From Limnephilus marmoratus (taxonomy: Eukaryota; Arthropoda; Insecta; Trichoptera; Limnephilidae): 64,000 bases of DNA. Under the pieces are notes generated by a model, which did no database searches, was not told the origin of the DNA, and saw only the letters and a program-made list of their open reading frames with translations. The translations under genes were made by a program, and so were the position numbers. Positions within the stretch are counted from its first letter, which is position 1; each line of letters begins with the position of its first letter. Shown here one piece after another: positions 32,161-44,650 of the stretch. The DNA is taken from NCBI GenBank assembly GCA_917880885.1, contig OU862910.1:53001285-53065284 (forward strand), written 5' to 3'.

Positions 32161-32229
32161 GTCTTTATTTAAAAGATCTCACCATTCAAGAATAGTACTG
32201 GCAGCCTCAGAAGAAAGAAAAGGATATTT

Positions 32230-32578
32230 TTATTGACTGATCGTAGTCAAGACATGATCACCAACATAGAAATTCTCAGGCGGGTTAGAGCAGATAGAGA
32301 ACTGCTCACATTTATTAGTAAAAGTCAAGAAAATTTTATTACTGGATCACACACTTTGAGGGGAGAAATATAACTTGCTCCAATTAATATTAAAAGGCAA
32401 GATAGAGGGTCGCCGAGGGCCTGGCAGGAGACAAATGTCTTTGCTGCGAAATGTACGAGAGTGGACCGGTATTAGAAGCGTCGAGGATCTATTCGGGCAG
32501 CGCAAGGTAGAGACACATATTTACCATATTGATTGCCAATATCGGGAGGACCTGTAAGGGCACATGAAGAAGAAGAAG
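32230..32578 (+). pseudogene. RTE-like retrotransposon C-terminal relic
   Basis: With frameshifts, the translation gives EILRRVRADRELLTFI, LRGEKYN, LILKGKIEGRRGPGRRQM and VREWTGIRSVEDLF. This is the same family as the relic at 49942-50614. The GAAGAAGAAGAAG tail (32562-32574) is the 3' terminus. A 60-codon open piece remains at 32375-32557. Confidence 0.8.
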
Positions 32579-33522
32579 CAAAGTCCTATTTTATCTCGAA
32601 GCTTTCGAAAATCTGCTGCATTCATTCTATTATGCAAGCAAGCCTTACATACGGGGTGGCTAACTTTGACTGAGTTTTTCTTTGATAGTGAAGTTTTTTT
32701 GGAAAACTGTATCTATAATATCATTTGAAATTTAAAAAAAATATTACGTAAAATATTATAAGGTATACAATTAAATAGACGTGTATGTACATAAGTACCC
32801 ACTTAAACCTAGTAATTTCAAAGGAAATTAAAAAAATTATTTATTCAATAGGAGAAAATTAGTAACATACTTTTTTAGGAGGTCTACAACTGTTCACAGA
32901 ATTAATAGTTATCTGTGTATTTTATATTATTATTCCAATACTGCAATTGCGCAAACGATCGTACGTGTTGACTATGTTACTATTTATGAAGATATGGGGC
33001 ACGTGACGCGGTCCAGTAGTGTCTGGGACGGCAGTACCCTGGGATGCTGTTGCCATGACTATCTGGAGCCGCACATCTCGGGGGTAATCTCGACACATCT
33101 GTGCTGTGGACACCGACCGTGGCGTAGCACTCTGTCACGACTCACACCTTTGGCTGCAATCATTTACTCAGGCGATCCAACAGAGGTGGCCGGTTACATA
33201 ATATATTGGCAGATGCATTCATATAGTCAAATGTTACAACTTTTGATATACAACACTTAAATCGCTCAAATTGGCCTATGGAGTATGCTAAAATATCATC
33301 GGCAATCTTTCAGCAAAATTTAAATCTATTTTCGAAGTCATCGGACGGAGCAAACCGGTTTCTTGACGTTGTTTAGTGATATTCATCACGTAAATTAGTA
33401 CCTACAATCGAAATAAACATTATATCGGTAGTAAAAAGTAAACTTTAATTTAAGAATTAACCTTTGCTTCTCTTTTTAAACGTTTATAGAGGCTTCCGCG
33501 TAGTATTTTATTGAATTAATTT
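32579..33522. other. No gene recognised; GC-richer patch 32995-33170
   Basis: The patch contains 'gcacgtgacgcggtcc' and open frames on both strands (88 and 63 codons) with no recognisable motif. It could be an unrecognised repeat. Confidence 0.3.
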
Positions 33523-33971
33523 GGGAGGTTGGTGTGGGTACCACCGCCCCGGGAATCATTTATTGGATATCCAACATCTCTGCCATAGGTCACCCCAAGT
33601 GGTTCGCTACGTTTTGTGACTTAGCAAGGGTGCACAGGTTCTTGCATCTTGGCGAATACATCTGCCCATCTAATGCGTGGCATACAGAATCTGGAGACAC
33701 GAGAGATTGAGGGAGATCTTTTGAGCTCTACATCAGGACTCCCTCCTGGCCCAATCACCTTGGACTACAATAGGGGGGATGTATTCATACGATCGTCACT
33801 CCTAGACACACTGACCCCAGATTCCCACCCACCCCTCATACTTTTTCTTTCCTAGAACTTACTTTTCTTCCTTTCCTAAAAAGATCCTCCACACAGCATC
33901 CCCAAATGTGACGTAGACCTGAAGGGATATTATTTTCCTCAGTGCCTCCTGTGAGGAGCTAATGTAAAAAG
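33523..33971 (+). repeat. HT450 copy, near full length
   Basis: 'gggaggttggtgtgggtacc' start, 'ttattggatatccaacat', 'ccccagattcccacccacc', hairpin arms 'cctccacacagcatcccc' and 'gtgaggagctaatgt', and an A-rich tail. Full-length reference for the family with 11400-11856. Confidence 0.85.
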
Positions 33972-34141
33972 AAAAAAATGGGCGCTAAAAAGGTAACTTC
34001 TTTACAAACGAAAAAAATAAACGTTTTGACTTTTGAGTAGGTACATTTCAACATGTAAAATATGATGAACAACTCTATGATGAGAATAAAAAGATTAAAA
34101 AAATATGTATTTTTAATTTTAACTTTATGAGTTAAACCTCA

Positions 34142-34216
34142 ATTTAATTAAATGAAGACAATATTTCAGAAGACAATATTATAGTTTCCAGATTTTCGAT
34201 TGGGTTTCGATTATAT
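34142..34216. repeat. Short inverted 'gaagacaatatt' element
   Basis: Left 'ttaattaaatgaagacaata' and right 'attatattgtcttcat' are inverse ends around about 40 bases. Same termini as the element at 27283-28007. Confidence 0.5.
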
Positions 34217-34219
34217 TGT

Positions 34220-34600
34220 CTTCATTTTTTTATTTATTTTTATTTATTAATTTTATTTTAGTAATTTGTACATTTAAGTTTACAAATTTCTAATTAATTA
34301 TACTATTTCATATTGCAAACTAAATTTTATGTAGCTCCTACAATACGTCTTGAACTTTCCAATTGGTGTGGACTTCAAAGTCTCTGGTAGCTTGTTATAC
34401 AACTTCATCTACACCATGTCATTAATATAGAGTATGAACAATAGAGGTCCAAGGACCGACCCTTGCGGTACTCCTAATTTATTTTCCATCGGTTTCGAAA
34501 ACTGATTATTAATTTTTGTTATCTGTTTTCTATCTTTCAAATACTCTTTTATTAATTTAATGGCATTTAATAAAATATTTAAAAAAAATAAAATAAAAAA
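34220..34600 (-). pseudogene. Jockey/CR1-like LINE reverse transcriptase relic with internal deletion
   Basis: Minus-strand translation: AIKLIKEYLKDRKQI, then GVPQGSVLGPLLFILYINDM, the RT palm motif. It jumps after 'catggtg' to LYNKLPETLKSTPIGKFKT, a LINE ORF2 C-terminal motif. The FADD region is therefore deleted. It ends in an A/T-rich 3' tail near 34220-34260. No intact frame. Confidence 0.75.
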
Positions 34601-34779
34601 GTGTTGCTTTAAAGAAATTATTGATTTCCATTCGACATAATTTTGATTGAGTGAAAGCCCATCCAGAAAAAAAATTGGTGACGGATTGTGTAAATCTTTG
34701 ATTGGAACTTTTGATTTGAAGGTTATACCGTCAATGTAAAATCATTGAAGAAAGAGATAGTATTAATACAGCTAAATAA

Positions 34780-35130
34780 AAAGGTAACAAGATATCCTGG
34801 GCAGTGGCGGCTCGTGACTTTGGGGTGTGCTAGAGTGCTGATATTAAAAAAATGGAATATATTGATGTTGTTGTAGCCGAAAAAAAATTTTTTTTTTTGA
34901 AAATCAGTTTTTTTGTGTGAAAAATTTCAGAAAGTTTCAGTTTGGCGGTTTGCCGGACCGATTTCCTGAAAAATCTCCATACAAAACACCGATTTTTGAA
35001 AAAAAAAATATTTTTCGCATACGACATCATCCATGTTGCCATTTTTTACAAATTAGCACCCTAGCACACCCAAAAGTCACGAGCCACCACTGATCCTGGG
35101 TTCGATTCCCAGATGCAACCATTACCTTTT
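34780..35130. repeat. tRNA-like (SINE) sequence interrupted by a MITE
   Basis: Removing the MITE and one duplication joins 'gatatcctggg' to 'ttcgattcccagatg', giving a B box (ggttcgattcc). The A-box side is poorly conserved. Flanks 'aaaaaggtaa' and 'attacctttttatt' are mutually inverse. Confidence 0.5.
34802..35092. mobile_element. hAT-type MITE, 291 bp
   Basis: TIRs of about 31 bp: 'cagtggcggctcgtgact' and the inverse of 'cagtggtggctcgtgact', both followed by 'ggggtgtgctag'-like sequence. The exact 8-bp duplication atcctggg is at 34794-34801 and 35093-35100. No coding. Confidence 0.92.
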
Positions 35131-35367
35131 TATTTAATTTTTCTATTTCTAGTTCTTTATCATATTTCGTTTAGATTTATTGGAAATCATCTTCTTCTTC
35201 AATGATAAATTTTGACTTTAGTTTTGATTGCTGAAAAATTGCTGTCAGTGAATTATTGCACCCGTAACCATTACAATCGATTTATTTATAACATTATATT
35301 ATTTGTGTCACAATGTCAAATGCTTAATAAAGGTTTGCAGTTTAGCCACCCGTTTGGTTATTTTACA

Positions 35368-36142
35368 CTAGCTGGTACCCGGCATGCGTTGCAAAGCCAT
35401 TCAAAGAAATAAATTGATTCTCTCTTATGTCCTATACCGTGCGTCCCCTTTCCCTTCCACCTTCCCCGCCTTACCCCTCCCTCGTCTCCTTCCTCTCCGC
35501 AAACCCCACCTTCCCCCTGCCTCTCCTCCCTGCCGCTAAAATATATGAAATACACACATTTTCATTTATACAAATTTCGTAATGTCAGAGCTTTTTTTTA
35601 TTTGAATACCGCACAAGAGTCCCAACTGCTCCCGTCTGAAGCCAGTGAGACCATGGCATCCCCAATTGGGGTATGTTGTGAGGCTGAAGATAGTGGGGAG
35701 AGGAACGAGATAGGAAAGAGGAAGGTGGGGAAGTACCTGGCTATTCAGATCTGCTCACCAAACACGGCTAATGCCATTTCAAGCAACGTTTCAATTCTGA
35801 ATGGTGGTCTTTCCCAGGGCGATACTGAGAGTTTCTTCCACTCTGGAACGTGCCGCAAATATACTATTTATTTTTTTAAATGAATAAATTCTGAAATAAC
35901 ACAAATTAATCAAATAAAATTTATTTGCCACGCCGGAATTCGATCCCGCGACCTTCGGTGTGCGAGTCAAAAGCCTTACCGCTGGACTACGCCGGCCGTC
36001 ATTAAATACAGCCAATGTTACTCGCTGATAATATAGCTTTATATTGGTGAAAGAATTTGTAAAATCGGTTAGGTGGTTTAGGCGTGAAAGCATAACAATC
36101 AAACACAAGCAATTTCACATTTATAATATTAGTAGGTATGGA
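35368..36142 (-). mobile_element. Non-autonomous Helitron containing a SINE-A
   Basis: Minus strand: A|TC at 36142, then 'catacctactaatattata' (canonical Helitron-family 5' head) and 'attgttatgctttcacgcc'. It ends '...gggtaccagctag' + T at 35368 with the terminal hairpin. The SINE-A at 35588-36002 interrupts it. The GC tract near 35440-35530 is shorter than in sister copies. Confidence 0.75.
35588..36002 (-). repeat. SINE-A copy, full length
   Basis: Minus-strand head at 35930-36002 (B box 'gggatcgaattccgg', A-box-like 'gtagtccagcggtaagg'), linker, body and a T run (A tail) at 35590-35598. It is inserted in the Helitron directly after 'atgtcagagct'. Confidence 0.88.
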
Positions 36143-39100
36143 TACCTACTAGAAGATCAGCATTTCACCCGCCGCCCCTGCTGCCTTCATATTATGATAA
36201 TGCACTAATAACGCAGAATTCATCCCGAGGCGAATAAACGTGTTTACACAGATTATCTCGCCTATTAGGGTAGGCACTGCACAAAATTACTTACTCCGAC
36301 CTTCAATACCTCACGTGCCTTTATAATATACCTACGTGCCCGGCCCTACCCCAGAACTGGGGGTGTGGACTGACCTCAAGATACATTACGAGTATTGATA
36401 AAAATAATTAGTTTTCATCCAATGCCAGATTTCATTATCAAGAATATTATCTCCCTGCCTCCTGCCAAGCCTTCCTTCGTAAGTACTAAATAAATCTTGC
36501 ATCGGTGCTTGGTTCATTATAAACGATTTCATGTGCATTCTCCATCATAAGGATGACCCTCTGTGACCCGAGGCAGGTGGGATTAAGCTAGTATTAGGTA
36601 TGTTGAGTGGACGACTTCACCAGGGTACATAATTTATTGCAATAAGTATGCCTAAGCAAAGTTGGTGGATTTGGAATAATTATCGTTGCTAGTCGTTACA
36701 TCTCAGAATATTTCTTAGATAAATATCTAACTTCGTTCATTTATAATAATTAATAACTAATAGACAAGCAAAGAAGGTACCCACTTGATGTATTCAGTCT
36801 TTATTCCATACTGTACGATTTTACCTACGTTTTTAAGTAATATCAATTCTATAGATTTATGGCGAGTTAAAAGCTATTTGCAATTTGTAATAAATGTTAT
36901 GATGCGGCTTTTTTCGTTAAAAACCTATTAAACTTTATTTCTAAAGTTTAAATTTACATGAAATTCCTTTATGAATTAACTCTTTATTAATTATTAGAAC
37001 AAAAAGTTATCATAACATTTTTGAGGTGGACAGAATAAATTACTGTGATTAAATAATGTAAACTATGCAGGAAGTTAAGGGAAGTACTTGATTATTTTAA
37101 CCAGTGATTCATGACATTATTTGGAGTAAAAGATGTCAACAAAATTTTGGTCTCCCGTGACATTTTTTATGCTTTTTTCAACTTAAAACAAAAATCACTA
37201 GGTTTTGGACAGTTAGGGGAGGGGTAATGGGTTGGTTGGTTACTCGGCTGAATGACCAGTGACGATATGTAGAAGATTTTTTTGGTTGGATTTAAAAGAA
37301 AAAAAATTGAAAAAAAAGACATCAAAAAGTCATCGGAGAAGAAAATTAAGTTTAAAAAATTTTGATTCCAAATAAAGTCAGGAATTACAGGTCGAAGTAA
37401 GTTAAGTACGTCCCTCAATACCCTGAAATATGTAAACCGTCTGAATGTGACTGGACTTAAAAACAAACGTAAATCATTAATTTTTATTCAATTTTTTTTC
37501 TGATACAGGATAGATATTCATTAATTTAGATAATTTTCAGCGGTATTAGGTCAGTATATGGTAAGTGATAATTCATAATTATTTTCGTAAGTGAGCATTT
37601 AACTGAGATAACTCAAACAAATCTGTGCAATTGACATTTAAAAATCTCAAACAAAGGCCCTGAAAAATTACATTTTTGCAGATACTTTATATCGACTTAA
37701 TGCCTTTTATATTATAAACCCGCATTGCAGAGAACATCGCATTCCACAATATTTTAAAAAGAGCATCACAACACGGCAGTTTTTTGCTATTTACAATTCA
37801 GCATTGCCACTGTCCTCGTCCTCACAGCGCGGAATCAAACGTCCTGACAGTTCCAATCAATCAACCATATCTTATTGACAGCATAACATCCACACATCCT
37901 TAAGAAGCAAGCGCATGATAGATATTCAGAAGTCTTGTTGACAATTTCAACAAATATAAGTATTATATTATTTTTCATCCTTTTTTTCACATTTCAACGT
38001 GCGAATATGGACAAATATTTATTTGAATCTGACTCTGCGATCTTAAAATACAATTATGAAAGTTAAGTGTCGGATGAAACACTTCGCGCATTTTCTTCTG
38101 ATGACAAACCCTGCATAACTGATATGAACCACCTGTCATTATAGAGGAATTCAAAGAGTAAATATTATGATGAGAATTAATAATATTCCTTGAAAAGGGC
38201 GAACGGTTGGTTATTATTTTTAACTCAGCAGTAAGTGGAGATTGTGTGTTGTAAAACCATGTACGACCGTATTAGGAAAGATGAGAACTGATTAGATCGA
38301 AGTGTCGATAGACAATGAACAAGACTAAGGGGATAAAAAGGGACGCTAAGATGGATTTGGAGTTTGGACGTGTCAAGCGAATGAAGTGTCTCGAGAACAA
38401 GGCTGACTAAAATAATAGTCTAATCATTATTATTCTTGGGGTAAAACAAAAAGTTGCTCGATGGCACTGGTGTAATCATGTCTGTACTCTAGTTGGCATT
38501 GCTCGAAAATATGTGACGCACGAGTGGGTGGAACAAGACGTCGAAGACACCCCTCAGAAAGACAGGTAAATAAAATTCTGAAGTCAGGTCACATCCAGAT
38601 CTGGAAAAATAGAAGATAATGGATGATACGGTGCTTGAGTGTGAATGAGGGAAGAAATGGCAGAAGCAGAGTTTTGTTGTATTTGAGCCTATCTGAGAGA
38701 AAATGCGTGAGCAATAATTATTATTAATCTGTTCTCATAATAGAGTCACATGTACTAAAAATATCTTTCTCCGCAACAATAATGTCAACACCAATTCCTT
38801 AAACTCCCTTATAACAAGAATACACAGCTTAGGTAACCAATGTGTAGAAGTAGCAGATATTTTTTGAAAAAAGTAATTAGTTTATATTTAATTTAGCTAT
38901 GTTCATAAATTTCGGTTAATTTGTATCATTAGTATGAAATTGTATAATTGTTTTCTAACTTAAAAAAAAATGTATTTTGTTCTGTATATTTAAAGATACT
39001 TGTACCGAAAATAAATAAACCATTTGAGTGTTTTTCCAATGTTTCTAGCTTTCACTTATTAAAGGTTAATTTCAAAATGACATAGAAAATTGGAGGTGAG

Positions 39101-40044
39101 TTCAAACTTAGAAGATATGGATCGTTGACAGTAAGTTGTTAATAAAATCTCAGATTTTATCCAAGAGAATATAGAATCATTGTATTTAATACAATCAGAG
39201 TTCTAGACATTAAAACATTTGAAGTGTGCATTTTCTCTGTTTTAAATTAATTCAAATCCAGATACGTCTGTGATACCTTTTACGGTTACTAATAAATAAC
39301 ACGAGACACATCAAATAACAAAAGCAGCCACAGCTTTCTAAAATGTCCGGCAATAAAGGAGATCTCTTATTTACACGGTATTATTGAGAAAATTAAAATG
39401 TAGTGGCACTCTCTTGGTGGTGTGTTACAGCACTCTTCTACTGGAGAGGGTGTGTGTACAGTGTGGAGGGGGTTTGTCGGTGTGTGTGCCCGCTGCAGGT
39501 GTGCGTAAGTGCGTAAGTATGGACAAAAACCTCCACGGAGAGATGCCACCGGGTCATCGAACCCCCGTCATATCATGTCAGGAGGCACTTATGTGGGGTG
39601 ACCAAACGGAAACGATTGATAAATGCGGGACAAATCAATTTGTTTAATATTATCAACATCCATAAATAATGCACCGCATGTTTTTAGTAAGCAGTTTAAC
39701 GAAGCGTTAAATGAAAATCTTTATCTTTTTTGTGATCAATGTGATAAGTACCTACCCGCCAACATTTACAATCAACCATTTAGTTGATATTTTAGTATGT
39801 TTTTGCATTGAAGTCCTATCAGCAAAAACGTCATCCACGCTTTTTGTGATACTGAACGAAATGGAGGTTGGAGCCCCGGAGAGGAAGAGGGGGGCATATT
39901 GTTTATTAAGCACATCCCTCGTTTCTAAATATTAAGCAAGATTTCGATACTGAGAGCATTTTCATCTCAAGGAATAAGTTTTATATAAAATACAGCATTT
40001 CTATTAAATTTATAAATATTATGATAGAGTAATTTCATCTACGT
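36143..40044. other. Quiet region, no gene recognised
   Basis: About 3.9 kb with little repeat content. 38440-38640 has faint resemblance (KVARWHW, then WVEQD) to the C-terminal tail of an RTE-type ORF but is too decayed to call. 39380-39520 is GT-rich low complexity. Frames of up to 99 codons (37167-37466 minus; 39384-39647 plus) show no family motif. Confidence 0.35.
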
Positions 40045-40120
40045 TTTCGTTGTAATAATAATAAAAATAATATTTTGATTATTTGTGTAGCGCCGTTTGC
40101 GTGAAAAATCACCTAAACTT
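40045..40120. repeat. Short dispersed repeat, copy 1
   Basis: 'aataatattttgattatt' with 'tgtgtagcgccgttt' recurs near 41800-41870 as 'aataatatttggatcatt' with 'tgtgtcgcgccgttt'. The element is unknown. Confidence 0.55.
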
Positions 40121-41794
40121 TGAAGACAATAGACGGAAATCATTGAGAAGTAATAATATTCCCAATAATGTCGCTTGAACAGTTTTACCAATTTACACTT
40201 GAGTGGCAACTGTACAACACTTTAATTTATATCTTCTCATTCATTTATATTTACAACTCTGCCCAAACCAGGTTTGATAACCACATTATATGGTTCCAAA
40301 GCAAAACAGCCTAATGCTTTGTCACAGATATCATCAAATGAATATTACATTTTTCTATAAGTAATGAGGAGGTGACATGAATTTGTTCATGCAAGGCTTA
40401 TAAAAACAAATATTATTTAGGCATTCTAGCCACCCCTACGAATGAACGCAAGAAGGTACAGAATATCTGTATAATATATATCCGCGTATATATGCATTTT
40501 ATAATTAGAAAACCATACCTGGATGACTTGTGACGAAGGTCACCCTATGACGCTGGAGGCTTCGAAGAAAAAAATAGTATTGATTTAAAATTGGAATGGC
40601 TTGACTTGGGGCGCTTCTAACTTACTGTTGTGGCGGGAAATGGCCTCCGCCTTGTCAGCGCGTTGTATTCAAATTATTATTTATAAGCCGAGCCAATGGG
40701 CAATAATTCTTTAATAATCTGCTCCCATTTCTACATAAACGGTCGTTAAAATATCTCAGATTAAACCCAGCCTCTTGGATGGATGGACCTATTTGGATGA
40801 TAAATTCTCCGGAATGAAAGCACCAAGTTAAACAAACGGTAGAACCCATTGTTCTGACTATCTAGCATAGTCAACTAAATTATTATTGTTCTTGGCTCGA
40901 CCAAACCCCAATTATTGTTTTTTTGTGAAATTACATAGTTGATCCAATCTTTTTGATTACATTTGATAACTTGATAGACTATTGAAATATTGTTAATTTT
41001 ATTGCCTTCTCCAAAACAAAGAGATGTTATTGGCGATTTGACATAGCTGAACATAGCTAATCTCTTAGAAGAAAATATATTTATTAACTGGGAGGCGTTT
41101 TGTCCATCCACCAATTTTCACTCGGAATTTTGACAATAGTGCAAATGTTTTTTTTTTAATATAATATATATAGAGTGTGTCAGTACGTTTTGCTTTTGTG
41201 ACAAGTTACTTCTTATAGGAGTTATATAGTAATCCCAAAAATCGTTAAAATTTCCTGGTTTCGTCGCTATCAACACACATTCAGTATTGAATATTTTTTT
41301 CTAATACAATAAAAAATTTATCTTAAAAATCGAATTTTAGGAGAAAAAATGGGGAATACAAAATATCGATTTTGACGATTTTGCAGCGTCAGTGATAGCA
41401 ACAGTATGGTAAAATAATTGTTATTTAAATTTCTCGGCGACCGTGTCAACTCTTAGTTACCTAGAAGTGGTTGTTTTATATATTTTTTGAATTTGCTCTT
41501 ATGGTTTTCAACAAAATACTTACAGTAGACAATATCTATTAACATCTAAATATAAATTAATTACAATTTTTTCATCAATCTTCGCGTAATCTAAATTATA
41601 ATGTAATAATAAATGTTTTAATATCTTCCTTTGTTGCAACAAGTAAAGATAATGATTTCCTCACTGGAATTTCCCTAACTGCGGATTTCATCAACATATT
41701 AAAATTCACTTATGTAAATAATGTGAAGTTACTGATGGGCTCATAAATAAATATTGCAGTGTTTTTTAGTGGCGTTGAATTGTTTCTGTTTCAG
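40121..41794. other. No gene recognised
   Basis: AT-rich. Minus-strand frames of 64-79 codons near 40655-41114 have no recognisable motif. Confidence 0.4.
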
Positions 41795-41872
41795 TCTGTG
41801 TTTAATAATAATAATATTTGGATCATTTGTGTCGCGCCGTTTCTGTAAAAAATCGCTTTAATGGCGCTGTAC
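41795..41872. repeat. Short dispersed repeat, copy 2
   Basis: See the copy at 40045. The match extends about 65 bases. Confidence 0.55.
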
Positions 41873-42057
41873 AAATTAATAATATATTTCTACAATGCTC
41901 TATCTTACTTCTAACTACAGACTAGACAAATTTTTATAACGTATAGCTAACAGATTATATCCACCAATTCTTCAATCACTAATTCAAAACTATATTATGT
42001 ACAATGCGTTTGATCAATGAACATGATGCTGCGTTAAAATGAACACGTAAGATATAC

Positions 42058-42242
42058 CTGTGGGCCTAGTCACTAATTTTTGTAAACCTCCGTTTCATGA
42101 AGTTACGGGTTTAGCTACTTCACATACCCGTTGTTGTTGTTATTTAAGTTGGCGAATCTGTCAAAATACGGGTATGTGACGTAGCTAAACCCGTAACTTC
42201 ATGAAACGGAGGTTTACAAAAATTAGTGACTAGGCCCCCAGG
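42058..42242. mobile_element. Foldback MITE with about 70-bp TIRs
   Basis: Arms 42062-42131 and 42168-42238 are inverse copies with a single mismatch ('gctactt' against 'gctacgt') around a 36-base loop. The outer bases read 'acctg' on both sides in inverse orientation, so a direct target duplication is not obvious. Near-identical arms suggest recent origin. Confidence 0.88.
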
Positions 42243-42304
42243 TGTCAGTATCTTAATCTTTAATTCCCTGTGTTTAGCCACCAGCTTTTTATTTAGGTTT
42301 TAAA

Positions 42305-42717
42305 TCCTACTAATATTATAAAGGCGAAAGTTTGGATGAATGGATGTTACTCTTTCACGCAAAAAATACTGAATGGACTATAAAAATTCTTTCACTAAAA
42401 GAAAGCTACATTATTTGTGAGTAATATACCTAGGCTGTATATATTGGTAAACTCTGGCGTTATTGAATTTATTGCGAAATGTATATTTAAGCTGTATATT
42501 TTTGTATAATTAATGTTATTTTAAAATGTATATTTTTGTATAATTAATGTTATATTTAAGCTTTATGAAATTATTTATTATCCAGACGAAAAGCAAAACA
42601 AATCGTTTCTTGGTAACTACAAGTAATTATTTGACGTGCGCTGTCATTTTGTTATTTGTTTAGGTTACTATGAAGGTCTCTCTGATAGTTAAAATTTAAA
42701 TGTGTATAAAATACTAA
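42305..42717 (+). mobile_element. Helitron 5' part
   Basis: A|TC followed by 'ctactaatattataaaggcg' and 'tttcacgcaaaaaatactg', the standard head of short insect Helitrons. No 3' end of its own before the second Helitron starts. Contains a tandem 'tttttgtataattaatgtta' duplication near 42500-42555. Confidence 0.65.
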
Positions 42718-42910
42718 TCTATACTAATATTACAAATGCGAAACTGCGTGTGTTTGATTGTTACGCCTTAATAGGTGGCACGCGAGCTGTTTGAAAATGA
42801 ATGTAACGGGTATGGAGGGGGGGGGGACTGGAGGGGGGATAGGGAAGGTGGAAGAGGCGGAGTGGGAACCCCCCTAATACTATGCGAGCGTAGCCGGGAG
42901 CAAAAGCTAG
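42718..42910 (+). mobile_element. Short Helitron (193 bp)
   Basis: A|TC + 'tatactaatattacaaatg' at the left, 'gcgagcgtagccgggagc' + 'aaaagctag' and T at the right. The GC-rich 3' hairpin is 'gcgagcgtagccgg'-like. It may be inserted into, or be a deletion product with, the Helitron part to its left. Confidence 0.75.
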
Positions 42911-44389
42911 TGTTCTAATATTTTGTGATTTTTAATGAGAGTGTGTAGAGATTAGTAACAACAACAGAGAGGCTAAGGCAATAACTACAGTCTAAAACTT
43001 TAAAATTGGCTATTTAAAAGCTAGTCAAGTAAATTACTACTTTTTCGTGTGAAAACAATAACGAACGGACTGAGATGATGATAACAAGGTCAATAGTAAG
43101 CAAAATGTTCACAGATGGACCAAAATTTACGTTAATTTTTATAAAATAAAGACGTAACATTTAGTATGGAGTTCACACTCGTCCGAAATGTTTTTCACTC
43201 AGACGAAACAATGGAGGCTGCTGAATTGATACCATTTCTTAAAAGTACTCTCACGGAGAATCGGTATATCGTATGAACATGGAGCCTTATTTAGTTACTA
43301 TGCTTCTTGGTAACGTCCAGCCAACATAAACGGAATGAAGGCTACAGAATGAGATAAAAAAGGTTTGGTTGAAAGTACGAAGGGCTGCACGTACTTATTT
43401 CATACTTATGTGCTTGAGACGAATGGTCGAGCAGGTGTGATAATTTTATAATTATTTTATCTCTCGGCTAGGGAGAGAATCCTTTTTACCTTGTATTACA
43501 CACAGTACTTATTCCATAATCGAGTCTTTTCACAAATTATGAATACCTTTGAATAAGTGCGGAAGATTTAAAGTTTAATTTTAATTAATTAAAAAGGTGA
43601 AATATTATTATTTTCATTCAATACATATTATCAATTTTAAAAACGATGTAAAATCTCACATTTGAAACGGTTCCAACTGGTTACAACGTCATTGTGATGT
43701 AGAAAACGCTACTGCCTGGTAGAACGGCTGTCACCGGCGTTGACCGGTGTGACGTTAACAATTCCATATTCACGAACAAAAACGATCGTGTTGTTTTGGC
43801 AGTAAATCAAAAATTGCTCATTTTGATTTCTCACAGAAAATTTCTTGGTTAAGGACAAATGCCTTCATTATCGTAATATTTTTGTAGAACAAAAAACTAC
43901 TGAAAAAACATAATCATCGTCCGTGTTTTAGAGTACCTAACTAACCAATTACCACGATATTTCCATGTAGCGGTTGGCAGAGAGGATGGAATGCTAAGAA
44001 ACTCCGCTAGTTTTAATCACATTAACACACACTTCTAATGTTTATATTTTTTACGCGCCTGTACTCAAGCATTTGAATCACTTGATCATGTCATGTCTTG
44101 GGGCTCTTCCTCATCCTGTCGCTCATTTCTCCGCTCGTCCGCTCTACACGTCTCCACGAAGTAGTCATCCATTTCTTAATGTCGTTCTTAAGCTTACTTT
44201 GTTTTACCATACGACATAATATGCATTATATCCATGCGATCGTAAGTTCGTTTCTAAATATGTAAAATCTTGAAGATTCGACCTTTTTAGGTATTTTAAA
44301 TCGTTTTCGCAAAGGAAAAATGTTATATTGCACAGAGGGATTTTTTTTATTTATTTGGTCCTTCTGGTAGTTTGTGGATTCATCTCATT
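42911..44389. other. No gene recognised
   Basis: AT-rich. 44100-44180 has a GC-richer minus-strand frame (SKLKNDIKKWMTTSW) that I cannot assign. Confidence 0.35.
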
Positions 44390-44650
44390 AAGATTCAGGT
44401 GACGTATCTGACAGCCGGCCATCGAGCAAAAACTCCCGAGATACTTGGCGGTCGTTGGTGCAGCGAGATTCCTATCCTGCCTCCCGAAGGCGAGTCACAA
44501 CAAAGGCCACTGTTCGTTGCGGTTCTAGGAACATTCAGGGCCAAAATTTACAACGGAATGTTCACCGCGGGGGAAATTCCTTGCACCAAAATTACCGCGG
44601 GGGAAATTCATTACCCAAAATTCACCGCGGGGTAAATTCGCTGTTTACAT
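44390..44650 (+). repeat. CpG-rich patch with 30-bp tandem repeat
   Basis: 44558-44640 holds three units of 'ttcaccgcgggggaaattc' type spaced about 30 bases. In the 142-codon frame 44455-44883 they translate to HRGGNSLHQN, YRGGNSLPK and HRGVNSL. The patch is more GC- and CpG-rich than its surroundings. I do not recognise a protein; repeat translation is the likelier explanation. Confidence 0.55.

Noticed and set aside
38440..38640. Decayed RTE-type C-terminus
   Set aside because: Only a few aligned residues (RWHW, WVEQD); too weak to call.
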